From JAISFI01 sp031553775 (GTDB taxonomy: Bacteria; Bacteroidota; Bacteroidia; Bacteroidales; Azobacteroidaceae): a DNA stretch of 24,442 nucleotides. The notes beneath the pieces were generated by a model. That model was not told the DNA's origin. It did not search any database and saw only the letters and a list, made by a program, of their open reading frames with translations. Both the position numbers and the translations under genes were made by a program. Shown one piece after another: positions 14,093 to 22,899 of this stretch (position 1 is its first letter; every line of letters starts with the position of its first letter). The stretch covers positions 1 to 24,442 of the forward strand of contig JAVBLA010000039.1 of assembly GCA_031553775.1 (NCBI GenBank). The letters are read 5' to 3'.

Positions 14093-15304
14093 ATGAATCT
14101 TCTAAGTGAAAAATTAGGAATGTATGATGCCCCCCAGCGGGCCAAAGCAGCCGGAATTTACCCTTATTTCAGAGCAATAGAAAGTGATCAGGATACAGAA
14201 GTTATCATCAATGGCAAAAAGGTATTGATGTTTGGCTCGAACGCTTATCTAGGACTCACCAATCACCCCAAAGTAAAAGAAGCCGCCATCCAGGCGATCA
14301 AAAAATACGGAACAGGAATGGCCGGAAGCCGTTTTCTCAACGGAACGCTTGATATGCATATTGCTTTGGAGAAAAAATTAGCCGATTTTGTCGGAAAAGA
14401 AGATGCAATTGTATATTCTACGGGCTTTCAGGTAAACCTGGGTGTCGTTTCCTGCCTTACCGGGCGTGAAGACTATATTATCTGGGACGAGCTGGATCAT
14501 GCTTCTATTATCGAAGGACACCGGTTATCCTTTTCCAATAAACTGAAATTCAAGCACAACGATATGGATTCGCTGGAGAAACAACTCCAAAAATGCGAAC
14601 CGGGCAAAGTCAAGTTAATTGTAGTAGACGGAGTATTCAGCATGGAAGGTGATATTGCCAACTTACCTGAAATCGTACGATTAGCTAAAAAATACAATGC
14701 CAATATCATGGTCGACGAAGCCCATGGAATCGGTGTATTGGGAAGAGAGGGAAGAGGATCCTGCGATCATTTCGGCGTTTCAAAAGATGTAGACCTGATC
14801 ATGGGGACTTTCAGTAAATCCTTAGCATCTATCGGTGGATTTATTGCTTCTGATGAAAAAATCATCAATTACCTGCGTCACAACTCCCGTCCTTATATTT
14901 TCAGTGCCAGCAATACACCGGCCGCTACAGCTGCCGCCGATGCCGCACTCGATGTAATGATCAGAGAACCTGAAAGGATGGAGAACCTGTGGAAACTGAC
15001 CCACTATGCGCTGGCAGGATTCCGGAATATGGGTTGTGAAATAGGCCATACCTCTACTCCTATTATACCTTTATACATCAGGGATAACGATAAAACATTC
15101 CTGATTACCAAACTTTTGTTTGACGAAGGAATATTTGTCAACCCGGTAGTATCTCCGGCTGTTGCTTCCTCAGACACCCTGATCCGTTTCTCCCTGATGG
15201 CAACCCACACCCAGGACCAATTGAACTTTGCCCTGGAGAAAATTGAAAAATGCTTTAGAAAACTACATGTATTGGATAATGTAAAAGAAAGTGCCATAGT
15301 TTGA
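14093..15304 (+). CDS. spt: Serine palmitoyltransferase (alpha-oxoamine synthase family)
   Basis: 403 residues, PLP-dependent. It condenses L-serine with a fatty acyl-CoA to 3-ketosphinganine, the first step of the sphingolipids that mark Bacteroidales membranes. Seen: MFGSNAYLGLTNHPKV and GTGMAGSRFLNGT near the substrate site, DELDHASIIEG, VDEAHGIGVLG (PLP-ring stacking Asp/His), and GTFSKSLAS with the PLP lysine at 242. The related enzymes KBL and BioF share this fold, but the length, N-terminus and phylum favour SPT. The stop TGA (15302-15304) overlaps by one base the ATG of the NlpC/P60 gene. Confidence 0.9.
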   Translation: MNLLSEKLGMYDAPQRAKAAGIYPYFRAIESDQDTEVIINGKKVLMFGSNAYLGLTNHPKVKEAAIQAIKKYGTGMAGSRFLNGTLDMHIALEKKLADFVGKEDAIVYSTGFQVNLGVVSCLTGREDYIIWDELDHASIIEGHRLSFSNKLKFKHNDMDSLEKQLQKCEPGKVKLIVVDGVFSMEGDIANLPEIVRLAKKYNANIMVDEAHGIGVLGREGRGSCDHFGVSKDVDLIMGTFSKSLASIGGFIASDEKIINYLRHNSRPYIFSASNTPAATAAADAALDVMIREPERMENLWKLTHYALAGFRNMGCEIGHTSTPIIPLYIRDNDKTFLITKLLFDEGIFVNPVVSPAVASSDTLIRFSLMATHTQDQLNFALEKIEKCFRKLHVLDNVKESAIV

Positions 15305-15891
15305 TGACCTTCACAAAACACATACTTGTTATCGTTAGCCTGGCTTTGTCGGTAGTTGTATACGGGCAAACAACGGCAGGTATAGACAAGTCTGTTCCCA
15401 AACTCAGGGTAGAAGACAATCGGCCTATCACCTTCACTTGCGACTCCTTATTAAGTTACGCGCATAGTTTTTTAAAGACTCCCTACCGTTTAGGCTCCTC
15501 CACCGGTAAAGCCTTCGACTGTTCCGGATTTTCCAGTTTTATATTCAGGCACTTCGGCTATAACCTGCATCGGACATCTTCCGGACAGGCAGAAACCAAT
15601 GGTATCACGGTAGCTCGTACCGAACTCAAACCGGGAGATCTCGTTTTTTTCAAAGGAAGAAATGCTAAAAAACAACGGGTAGGACATGTCGGGATTGTTG
15701 TAGAAGCCGACGAACTGGGAAACTTCACTTTCATACATGCTTCGGTCAAATACGGCGTTACAATTACCGAAAGTAAAAAAGATTATTACAACACCAGATA
15801 TGTAATTGCAAAAAGGATTATTGAAGAAACAAATACCCCTCCCGAAATACTTCCGATTGAAGTACGTATACAGCCTTTGATTATCAACTAA
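15304..15891 (+). CDS. NlpC/P60-family cell-wall endopeptidase
   Basis: 195 residues from the ATG at 15304, which overlaps the spt stop as TGATG; a TTG one codon earlier (15301) is less likely. Signal peptide (1-~20, VVYGQ) then an NlpC/P60 cysteine peptidase domain: Cys73 in AFDCSGF, His128 in VGHVGIV and His145 in FTFIHAS form the catalytic triad. Such enzymes cut D-Glu-mDAP bonds in peptidoglycan stem peptides in the periplasm. Overlap with spt indicates translational coupling. Ends 21 bp from the convergent dnaX stop, with no clear terminator. Confidence 0.92.
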   Translation: MTFTKHILVIVSLALSVVVYGQTTAGIDKSVPKLRVEDNRPITFTCDSLLSYAHSFLKTPYRLGSSTGKAFDCSGFSSFIFRHFGYNLHRTSSGQAETNGITVARTELKPGDLVFFKGRNAKKQRVGHVGIVVEADELGNFTFIHASVKYGVTITESKKDYYNTRYVIAKRIIEETNTPPEILPIEVRIQPLIIN

Positions 15892-15912
15892 ATTTCTATT
15901 CTAAACTTTTTA

Positions 15913-17694
15913 TCAGTCTAAGTTCAGGCCGAACACTTTTGTCAGTTCAAACAAGCTGGGATTCTTTTCTATCATCTGTTGATATTTTTCCTTATCTGTA
16001 TAGGCTAATTGTTTAACGTTCTCTTCACTGATACGTATCGCCATTTTTACTTCTGCATTATTAAGCCGTATCCGTAAAAATTCCAGGATATTAACCGCTT
16101 CATCGCTAAACTGCTTGTGTTGTTCCGGATTGTACACCAAAACTTCAAAGGCATATTGACCGGTCACCCGGGGAAGAGAATTAAGCATAGAGTTCTGCAA
16201 ATGAACATGTTCATTCAGATGTTGCCTGGCATATTCAATCCAGGCGGCATTCAGTTCTTCCGGAGAAAAATCCGTAATCTGGTCAACCACCACCTCTTGT
16301 TTTATCTCCTGTTTTTCGTTCTTTCCATTCGGTGTTTTCAGGGAAACCCCCAAAGGTTTTCCGAGCACAGGCGTTTTAGATGCTGCTGTTTTTGCGGTAT
16401 CAGTGGCAGGTAGTTCGACAGTTGGAGTAACTGTTATCGTGTCAGAAACCGGCTTGACAGGAATCTGAGAAACCGGTTGAGCTGCAGGAGTTATTACAAC
16501 TTTATCATTTACAGCAGGTTGTAGATTTTGAGCCGTCGGATTTACAGCAGCTATAGGTTCAATTACTATTTTTTTTTTATCGTCCTGCACAGATGCGGGA
16601 GCGACACTCAGCTGACACAAACGGATCAGAAGGATCTCCATCAATAATCGTTTATTCCGGCTTTGCCGGTAATTCATATCGCATTCGTTGACCCATTCGA
16701 GCGCTTTATATAGAAAGGTATTTTCACAACGGGAAGCAAAATCCAGGTATTTTTGCCTGATCACATCGCCGACTTCAAACAAAACGATGGTTTGCGGATC
16801 TTTACAAACCATCAAGTCACGGAAATGAGAAGCCAGACCTGTCAGGATGTGCTGTCCCTCAAAGCCTTTACTCAGAATTTCATTCAGGATCAGCAGACTG
16901 TCGCCGATCTTTCCCTGAAGGATGGTATCTGTGAGTTTGAAATAATATTCGTAGTCCAGCACATTCAGGTTTTCAATAACAGCCTGGTATGTGATATTTC
17001 CGCCGGTAAAGCTAAGCACCTGATCAAAGATAGACAGGGCATCCCGCATACCTCCGTCGGCTTTTTGCGCAATTACCAAGAGCGCTTCAGGCTCAGCGAC
17101 GACACCTTCCTGACCTGCCACATATTGCAGATGCTCAACCGTATCATTAATACTGATCCGGCTGAAATCGTAAATCTGACAACGAGAAAGAATGGTCGGT
17201 AGAATTTTATGCTTTTCGGTGGTAGCCAGTACAAAAATAGCATGATGCGGCGGCTCTTCCAGTGTTTTCAGGAATGCATTGAAAGCTGCAGACGACAACA
17301 TGTGCACCTCATCGATAATATAGACTTTATATTTCCCGATTTGAGGCGGAATACGCACCTGTTCAATTAAAGAACGGATGTCATCGACTGAGTTATTGGA
17401 AGCCGCATCCAGTTCATGAATGTTATACGATCGCTGCTCGTTGAATGAGAGACACGATTCACAGGTATTACAGGCTTCACCTCCGGAAGTAGGATTCAGG
17501 CAATTGATTGTTTTAGCAAAAATACGGGCACAAGTGGTTTTTCCAACTCCCCGGGGACCGCAAAACAAATAAGCATGCGCCAGTTTATTATTCTGGATCG
17601 CATTTTTCAGGGTAGTGGTCAATGATTTCTGCCCAACAACAGATTGAAAGGTCGACGGCCTGTATTTTCGTGCGGATACGATATAATTGTCCAT
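15913..17694 (-). CDS. dnaX: DNA polymerase III subunit gamma/tau
   Basis: 593 residues. AAA+ clamp-loader ATPase: Walker A GPRGVGKTT (46-54), the zinc-binding cysteines 65, 75, 78 and 81 (C-x9-C-x2-C-x2-C), Walker B with IIDEVHML, sensor LATTEKHKILPTILSRCQ (arginine finger in SRC). It loads the beta clamp and, as tau, couples polymerase cores to DnaB. Domain III ends near 365; a Pro/Val/Thr-rich linker (~370-480) precedes a C-terminal domain to residue 593. I saw no slippery A-run of the E. coli kind that would give a separate gamma form. ATG at 17694. Confidence 0.96.
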   Translation of the reverse strand: MDNYIVSARKYRPSTFQSVVGQKSLTTTLKNAIQNNKLAHAYLFCGPRGVGKTTCARIFAKTINCLNPTSGGEACNTCESCLSFNEQRSYNIHELDAASNNSVDDIRSLIEQVRIPPQIGKYKVYIIDEVHMLSSAAFNAFLKTLEEPPHHAIFVLATTEKHKILPTILSRCQIYDFSRISINDTVEHLQYVAGQEGVVAEPEALLVIAQKADGGMRDALSIFDQVLSFTGGNITYQAVIENLNVLDYEYYFKLTDTILQGKIGDSLLILNEILSKGFEGQHILTGLASHFRDLMVCKDPQTIVLFEVGDVIRQKYLDFASRCENTFLYKALEWVNECDMNYRQSRNKRLLMEILLIRLCQLSVAPASVQDDKKKIVIEPIAAVNPTAQNLQPAVNDKVVITPAAQPVSQIPVKPVSDTITVTPTVELPATDTAKTAASKTPVLGKPLGVSLKTPNGKNEKQEIKQEVVVDQITDFSPEELNAAWIEYARQHLNEHVHLQNSMLNSLPRVTGQYAFEVLVYNPEQHKQFSDEAVNILEFLRIRLNNAEVKMAIRISEENVKQLAYTDKEKYQQMIEKNPSLFELTKVFGLNLD

Positions 17695-17720
17695 GTTATT
17701 CCGGTCTTTTTTACGAAAAG

Positions 17721-17728
17721 CAAAGATA
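17721..17728 (-). promoter_or_regulatory. Probable -7 box of dnaX
   Basis: TATCTTTG on the reverse strand (17728-17721), about 27 bases before the dnaX ATG; no good TTG at -33. Confidence 0.5.
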
Positions 17729-17842
17729 CATATTTTTAAGAAACTGTTTGAACATTTGCAACCATTTGTATGAAATTATCTTTAAACAATTTCTAAAGAA
17801 ATAAAAAAGCGAAAGCAGCACTGCATTTTCAATTTTTTCCCG

Positions 17843-17850
17843 TACATTTG
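17843..17850 (+). promoter_or_regulatory. Probable -7 box of the FtsB/DivIC gene
   Basis: TACATTTG fits TAnnTTTG and lies 19 bases before the ATG at 17870, so the leader is short; the -33 region is weak. Confidence 0.5.
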
Positions 17851-17869
17851 TATCAAACTTCACAGGTAT

Positions 17870-18172
17870 ATGCGCAGGTTTATCGATTTTTTTGGAAAAT
17901 ACAAAGGAAAAGTCAACAAGTATTATCTGACTCTTCTAATATTTGCCGTCGTTACTTTTTTTATCGGCGACAGTACCTTATATCAACGATATCAGTACGA
18001 CAAGAAAATCAGGCAACTACACTCGGAAATCAGAGAGTATAAGCAAAAAATCGAAGAGAATAAAGCCAAACTCAACAGTCTCAAAATGGACAATGAAAGC
18101 CTGGAGCGCTTTGCCCGGGAACAATTTCTGATGACAAAACCCGACGAAGACCTGTATATCATTACTCCTTAA
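17870..18172 (+). CDS. Septum formation initiator FtsB/DivIC family protein
   Basis: 100 residues: short cytoplasmic N-terminus, one membrane segment (~20-38, YLTLLIFAVVTFFIGDS), then a periplasmic coiled coil (~45-85) ending with the family motif of a Leu-Glu-Arg-x-Ala-Arg-Glu-x-x-x-Met stretch (SLERFAREQFLMTKPDED). These proteins join FtsL and FtsQ in the divisome to start septal wall synthesis. ATG at 17870. The next gene begins 10 bp after its stop and is probably cotranscribed. Confidence 0.92.
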   Translation: MRRFIDFFGKYKGKVNKYYLTLLIFAVVTFFIGDSTLYQRYQYDKKIRQLHSEIREYKQKIEENKAKLNSLKMDNESLERFAREQFLMTKPDEDLYIITP

Positions 18173-18182
18173 TACAACAAAC

Positions 18183-18506
18183 GTGAACGGAAAACTTAAG
18201 AATTACCTGTTTTATGTCTCTGCCATAGTTCTGGTTATCTCTGCTGCTTTATCATCCATGAAATGGGAGTTTATCCCTTACGTCTATGCTTTTGCATGCG
18301 CGGGGGTCGCTCTATACTATCTGACTACGCCCTATAAAGGAAAGGAAAAACGGTATATCAGGCTCCACGGATACCTGGCATTCGCCGGATTATTACTGGT
18401 TGCATCTTCCTACCTGATGTTTAAACATCACAGGGAATGGCTACTCTGCCTTTTTATTTCTGCTGCATTACAATTGTATGTGGCTATTGTTCGGAAAGAC
18501 GAATAA
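18183..18506 (+). CDS. Small four-helix membrane protein, unknown function
   Basis: 107 residues starting at a GTG (18183); no in-frame ATG gives a better start. Four hydrophobic segments (~8-27, 31-48, 64-82, 86-103) separated by short charged loops (KGKEKRYIR, KHHREW). I do not recognise the family. It follows the FtsB/DivIC gene by 10 bp, which suggests a shared transcript and possibly an envelope role. Its stop (TAA, 18504-18506) touches the stop of the convergent MarC-family gene without a single spacer base. Confidence 0.75.
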   Translation: MNGKLKNYLFYVSAIVLVISAALSSMKWEFIPYVYAFACAGVALYYLTTPYKGKEKRYIRLHGYLAFAGLLLVASSYLMFKHHREWLLCLFISAALQLYVAIVRKDE

Positions 18507-19106
18507 TTATTGTGGATTTACTGCAAATGAATTCAGCAACGCCGTGATGTTACTGGCAAACAGTTTTACGGATATTGCCAACAAGATTATTCCAAAAAAT
18601 TTACGCAAAATATAAATACCTCCCTGGCCAAAAATACGTTCGACCACATGCATTTTTTTCAGTGCCAGATAAATGACAAGTACATTGAGAACTACTGCTG
18701 TTAATATTGTAAAAGTATCATATTCAGCACGAAGAGAAAGTAAACCGGTAAACACTCCGGGACCGGTAAGCAATGGGAAAACTACCGGTACAATGGTGGC
18801 ACTACCACTAGGACTGTCATTTTTGAATATCTCTATACCAAAAGTCAATTCGATGGCTACCACAAAAAGCACCAAAGCTCCGGCTACGGCAAAAGAACTC
18901 TTATCTACGCCGAAAACTCGCAGTATCCAGTCTCCTACAAAATAAAACACGACCATAACCAACAAAGCATAAAAAGCAGCTTTTTCCGGATCAATTGCCC
19001 TGTTTTGTTTCTTTAGGCCCAGAAAAATAGGGACAGAACCTATTACATCGATGATGGCGAATAGTACCAGGAAGGAACTGAAGATGGCTGTGATGTCGAA
19101 TTTCAT
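18507..19106 (-). CDS. MarC-family integral membrane protein
   Basis: 199 residues, about six membrane helices, normal length for MarC/UPF0056. Family marks: the N-terminal FAIIDVIGSVPIFLGL and the central AIELTFGIEIF ... VPVVFPLLTGPGVFTG segment. The family was once linked to multiple antibiotic resistance; that link was later withdrawn, and its substrate (possibly small neutral amino acids in some members) is unsettled. ATG at 19106, 108 bp after the aspartokinase stop on the same strand. The gene ends back to back with the convergent small membrane protein gene. Confidence 0.9.
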   Translation of the reverse strand: MKFDITAIFSSFLVLFAIIDVIGSVPIFLGLKKQNRAIDPEKAAFYALLVMVVFYFVGDWILRVFGVDKSSFAVAGALVLFVVAIELTFGIEIFKNDSPSGSATIVPVVFPLLTGPGVFTGLLSLRAEYDTFTILTAVVLNVLVIYLALKKMHVVERIFGQGGIYILRKFFGIILLAISVKLFASNITALLNSFAVNPQ

Positions 19107-19110
19107 AGGA

Positions 19111-19155
19111 AACTATTAAAACTAAAAGTTAAAAACTAACAACTAAAAACTATTA
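19111..19155. repeat. Tandem AACTAAAA-type low-complexity repeat
   Basis: Variants of (A)ACTAAAA and AAAGTT recur several times in 45 bases upstream of the MarC-family gene. This is the same kind of slippage-prone spacer as the CAATTTT run before prmA and is common between genes in this phylum. Confidence 0.5.
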
Positions 19156-19214
19156 CGCTGGGAGTCAATAATTGAGGACGTAGAAAGCTGATTTTTTCCT
19201 TGGGTTTGTATCGG

Positions 19215-20603
19215 TTAGATTTTGCCTGAACAAAGTGCTTCGTTCAAAGCTACCACCGCTCTGGAATAGCTTTCGCGTTCAATTACAAACTGCATATTTA
19301 CCTGACGTAACGATTGTCCGAAACACTCGATATTGATATTATTATCACTGAGCGCTTTGGAGGCTGCATACAAGAATCCCGGATGAGCGATATTGGTACC
19401 CATGGCACAAACAATCGCTACCGGTTTAACAGTCACCAGATAGAACAATTCAGTCAATTCTTCTATCATATGGTTTACCGTAGGATTATCCCAGGCTACC
19501 ATAGTGATACTGTTGGCATTGGTAGATTTCAATATATAACTAACCCCGTGTTTTTGGAGTATTTGCATGATTTTCAGGTCGTATCCTACTTCACCTACCA
19601 TCATAGGATCATGCACCTCAAATGCAATAACCCTGTCTGTTCCCGAAACAATCTCAACTTTGGGTTCTGGGGAAATATAATTTTTTGAGATCAATGTACC
19701 CGGATGGTTAGGCTCAAAAGTATTTTTAATCCGTATATTAATCCCCGCCAGTTCCAGTGGTTTGGCTGCTTTCGGATGAATCGCTTCCATACCGATATCC
19801 GCCAGCTGGTCGGCAATAATAAAATTGGTACGTCCTACCGGGATGGAATTTTTAACCCCCACTAATTTGGGATCAGCGCTCGACAGGTGGAATTCTTTAT
19901 GGATAATTGCTTCATCGGCCTTAACATCCACAGCAATTTTACAAAAAGTAACTTCGGAATATCCCCGGTCAAAAGCACGCATAATACCTTCTATCCCTTT
20001 AGTATAACCGGTTGCAATGCACAATGTTTTGGTGAAATCGATATTTTTGAAAGCTTTATGGATGCGTTCATCGATCATAAGCGACTCACTATCGTTAAAA
20101 CCGCAAAGATCAATAAAAGTTGCATTTATTCCGTTATTATTCAATATATTGACTGAGTTCCAGGCGGAATGCGCTTCTCCCAGAGAAGCCAGAATCTCGC
20201 GCGCGGCCAGATAGATATTACTTCTTTCCACATAACCGGAAGTAATTACCTGATACATAGATTTCAGATAAGTTTTGGCCTGCTTCATCCGGTATTGGAG
20301 GAAATCTCTGGCTTCTTCCTGGTTTAAACCGATACTGGCATACTCTTTGTTGATATCGAGCAGACGGGTATATAATTCATCCAGGGCTTTACCATAATCT
20401 TCATTGTATAAAAACTTGGCATATACACCCGGTTCTCCCGTCTTCTTATGTTCTAACAACCAATTGGTTACATTATTATATGCAGAAACTACAAAGATAC
20501 GGTTGTACATATTTTCGGGCGTACGTCCGCCTTTGATGATATTTTCAAGACAGTCCCCAAATTGGGACATAGATGTTCCTCCTATTTTTTCTACTGTCAG
20601 CAT
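19215..20603 (-). CDS. Aspartate kinase, resembling the Ask_Ect type
   Basis: 462 residues. It phosphorylates aspartate, the first step to lysine, threonine, methionine and diaminopimelate. N-terminal kinase domain with VEKIGGTSMS (Lys6; most aspartokinases read KFGGTS), substrate site around FCKIAVDVKADEAIIHKEFH broken at ~225-245, SSADPKLVG, GRTNFIIADQLADIGMEAIHPKAAKPLE (split over ~265-295) and NTFEPNHPGTLI, then paired ACT domains (~320-462) for feedback control. These blocks are the ones I know from the aspartokinases of ectoine gene clusters; no ectABC genes are in the window. ATG at 20603; divergent from tex. Confidence 0.9.
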   Translation of the reverse strand: MLTVEKIGGTSMSQFGDCLENIIKGGRTPENMYNRIFVVSAYNNVTNWLLEHKKTGEPGVYAKFLYNEDYGKALDELYTRLLDINKEYASIGLNQEEARDFLQYRMKQAKTYLKSMYQVITSGYVERSNIYLAAREILASLGEAHSAWNSVNILNNNGINATFIDLCGFNDSESLMIDERIHKAFKNIDFTKTLCIATGYTKGIEGIMRAFDRGYSEVTFCKIAVDVKADEAIIHKEFHLSSADPKLVGVKNSIPVGRTNFIIADQLADIGMEAIHPKAAKPLELAGINIRIKNTFEPNHPGTLISKNYISPEPKVEIVSGTDRVIAFEVHDPMMVGEVGYDLKIMQILQKHGVSYILKSTNANSITMVAWDNPTVNHMIEELTELFYLVTVKPVAIVCAMGTNIAHPGFLYAASKALSDNNINIECFGQSLRQVNMQFVIERESYSRAVVALNEALCSGKI

Positions 20604-20631
20604 CTTATTTCTGTCGTTTAATTTCAGGGCG

Positions 20632-20679
20632 CAAAGATAAGGTTTTTATGGGAGATTTTAAAGTTAAACATTATCTTTG
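20632..20679. promoter_or_regulatory. Divergent promoters of aspartokinase and tex
   Basis: TATCTTTG appears on the reverse strand at 20639-20632 (toward the aspartokinase) and on the forward strand at 20672-20679 (toward tex). The 32 bases between them hold both -33 regions, so the two polymerases should compete for the site. Neither has a perfect TTG. Confidence 0.65.
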
Positions 20680-20702
20680 CAAGCAAAAATAAAGAAACAA
20701 AC

Positions 20703-22829
20703 ATGCAAAGCATCTATGCCAGCCTCATCGACCGGACACTGCATATCGGAGAGAGGCAGATTTTGAAAACGATTGCCTTATTAGACGAAGGCACTACCAT
20801 TCCTTTCATCAGCCGTTACCGGAAAGAAGCTACCGGGGGACTGGACGAAATACAAATCGGCAATATAAAAGATGCTTACGATAAACTCAAGGAAATCTCC
20901 AAACGGAAGGAAACCATCCTGAAAACAATTGAAGAACAGGAAAAACTCACTCCCGAACTCAGGAAAAGAATAGAAAATTGCTGGGACAGTACAGAACTGG
21001 AAGATATTTACCTGCCTTATAAACCCAAACGGCAGACCAGGGCCGAGATCGCCCGGAAAAAGGGATTGGAACCTTTAGCAAAAATCCTCATGGATCAATT
21101 TGAAAAAGATATTTTCTCCCGTGCTTCTGCTTTTGTAAAAGGAGAGGTAAAAACACCGGAAGAAGCGTTGCAGGGAGCCCGGGATATCATTGCGGAATGG
21201 GTCAATGAAGATGAAGCTGCCAGGAACTCGATCCGTAATATATTCAACCGGGAAGCAGTGATTACTGCCAAAGTAGTAAAAGACAAAGAGCAGGAAGGAG
21301 ATAAATACCGTGATTATTTTAGCTTCGACGAACCACTCAAACGTTGTACTTCACACCGTTTGCTGGCTATTCGCAGAGGAGAAAGCGAAGGCTTTCTGCG
21401 GGTAAGTATTTCTCCGGATGATGAACATTGCCTGCAATCGCTTTGCAAAAAATATGTCAAAGGATATACAGCCAGCTCCGGGCAAGTGGAAGAAGCAGTA
21501 AAAGACGGATATAAGAGACTACTGAAACCCTCTATAGAAACAGAATTTGCAGCACAATCCAAAGAAAAAGCCGATATGGAAGCGATCAAAGTTTTTTCTG
21601 AGAATCTAAGGCAGTTGCTGTTGGCTCCCCCTCTGGGACAAAAACGGGTATTAGGTGTCGATCCGGGATACAGAACCGGTTGTAAGCTAGTATGTCTGGA
21701 TGCACAGGGGACATTGCTGCACAATGAAACAATTTATCCTCATCCGCCGCAGAATGAAAAATCCAAAGCTGGAATGAAAGTCGTTTCGTTAGTCAGCACT
21801 TATGCCATCGATGCCATCGCCATCGGCAACGGGACAGCCAGCAGGGAAAGTGAAGATTTTATTACCAGTCTCCGGTTCGACCGGAAAGTACAGGTATTCG
21901 TAGTCAGTGAAAATGGTGCATCGGTTTATTCTGCCTCGAAAACCGCTCGTGAAGAATTTCCCGACTATGATGTAACGGTAAGAGGATCTGTCAGTATCGG
22001 AAGAAGGTTGATGGATCCATTGGCAGAACTGGTTAAAATCGATCCCAAATCAATTGGTGTGGGACAATATCAGCACGATGTGGATCAGGCATTACTGAAA
22101 AAATCACTGGATCAGACAGTAGAAAATTGTGTAAACCTGGTAGGAGTAAATGTCAATACGGCCAGTAAACACCTGCTGACTTATATATCCGGATTAGGTC
22201 CGGCACTAGCTGAAAACATTGTGTGTTACCGCACGGAAAACGGACCTTTCAAAAGCAGGAAAGAATTGATGAAAGTTCCCCGGATGGGTGCCAAAGCATT
22301 TGAACAATCTGCCGGTTTCTTACGAATTCCGGGAGCAGAAAATCCCTTGGATAATTCAGCAGTACACCCCGAGAGCTATTATGTAGTGGAACAGATGGCC
22401 AAAGACCTTTCGTGTACGGTATCCGAATTGATCGCCAACCAGACTCTCAAAAATCAGATACAACCGGAAAAATATATTACCGAAAAAACAGGGATGCCTA
22501 CCTTGAAAGATATTATGGAAGAGCTGGACAAACCGGGACGGGATCCCCGTAAACATATCCAGGTGCTGGAATTCGACCGGAGCATCAAAAACATCCAGGA
22601 TCTCAGGGAAGGGATGGAACTTCCCGGTATTGTTAACAACATTACAAACTTCGGATGTTTTGTCGACATAGGTATCAAGGAGAACGGACTGGTACACATT
22701 TCGGAAATGGCCGACCGTTTTATCTCTGATCCTACGGAAGTGGTATCCGTACATCAACATGTAAAAGTACGGGTATTATCAGTCGATATGGAACGGAAAC
22801 GGATACAATTGTCGATGAAGCAGGGATAA
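20703..22829 (+). CDS. tex: Tex family transcription accessory protein
   Basis: 708 residues, usual length. Tex binds nucleic acids and affects transcription; it is the bacterial relative of eukaryotic Spt6. Order: N-terminal Tex helical domain (GTTIPFISRYRKEATGGLDE), YqgF/RNase H-like domain from ~315 (VLGVDPGYRTGCK), helix-hairpin-helix pair (~490-560; ISGLGPALAENIVCYR, LMKVPRMGAKAFEQ) and a C-terminal S1 RNA-binding domain (~637-705; GIVNNITNFGCFVDIGI, NGLVHISEM). ATG at 20703, 24 bp after its -7 box. It stands alone and is followed by a weak terminator. Confidence 0.96.
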   Translation: MQSIYASLIDRTLHIGERQILKTIALLDEGTTIPFISRYRKEATGGLDEIQIGNIKDAYDKLKEISKRKETILKTIEEQEKLTPELRKRIENCWDSTELEDIYLPYKPKRQTRAEIARKKGLEPLAKILMDQFEKDIFSRASAFVKGEVKTPEEALQGARDIIAEWVNEDEAARNSIRNIFNREAVITAKVVKDKEQEGDKYRDYFSFDEPLKRCTSHRLLAIRRGESEGFLRVSISPDDEHCLQSLCKKYVKGYTASSGQVEEAVKDGYKRLLKPSIETEFAAQSKEKADMEAIKVFSENLRQLLLAPPLGQKRVLGVDPGYRTGCKLVCLDAQGTLLHNETIYPHPPQNEKSKAGMKVVSLVSTYAIDAIAIGNGTASRESEDFITSLRFDRKVQVFVVSENGASVYSASKTAREEFPDYDVTVRGSVSIGRRLMDPLAELVKIDPKSIGVGQYQHDVDQALLKKSLDQTVENCVNLVGVNVNTASKHLLTYISGLGPALAENIVCYRTENGPFKSRKELMKVPRMGAKAFEQSAGFLRIPGAENPLDNSAVHPESYYVVEQMAKDLSCTVSELIANQTLKNQIQPEKYITEKTGMPTLKDIMEELDKPGRDPRKHIQVLEFDRSIKNIQDLREGMELPGIVNNITNFGCFVDIGIKENGLVHISEMADRFISDPTEVVSVHQHVKVRVLSVDMERKRIQLSMKQG

Positions 22830-22837
22830 CAGCAGAT

Positions 22838-22860
22838 TTCTCTTCATTTCAGAGAATTTT
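22838..22860 (+). terminator. Weak terminator after tex
   Basis: TTCTCT (22838-22843) pairs with AGAGAA (22851-22856), seven-base loop, then TTTT. The stem is AT-rich and the T-run is short. Confidence 0.45.
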
Positions 22861-22899
22861 GCGTATTTTTGGCTCGTTACCTCTATTTTAATGATCATT

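Noticed and set aside
16550..16600. A-run slippage site in dnaX for a gamma subunit
   Set aside because: A run of A (about 16572-16579, reverse strand, in a stretch coding DDKKKIV) exists, but it lies in the linker start without an obvious stimulatory hairpin that I could support.
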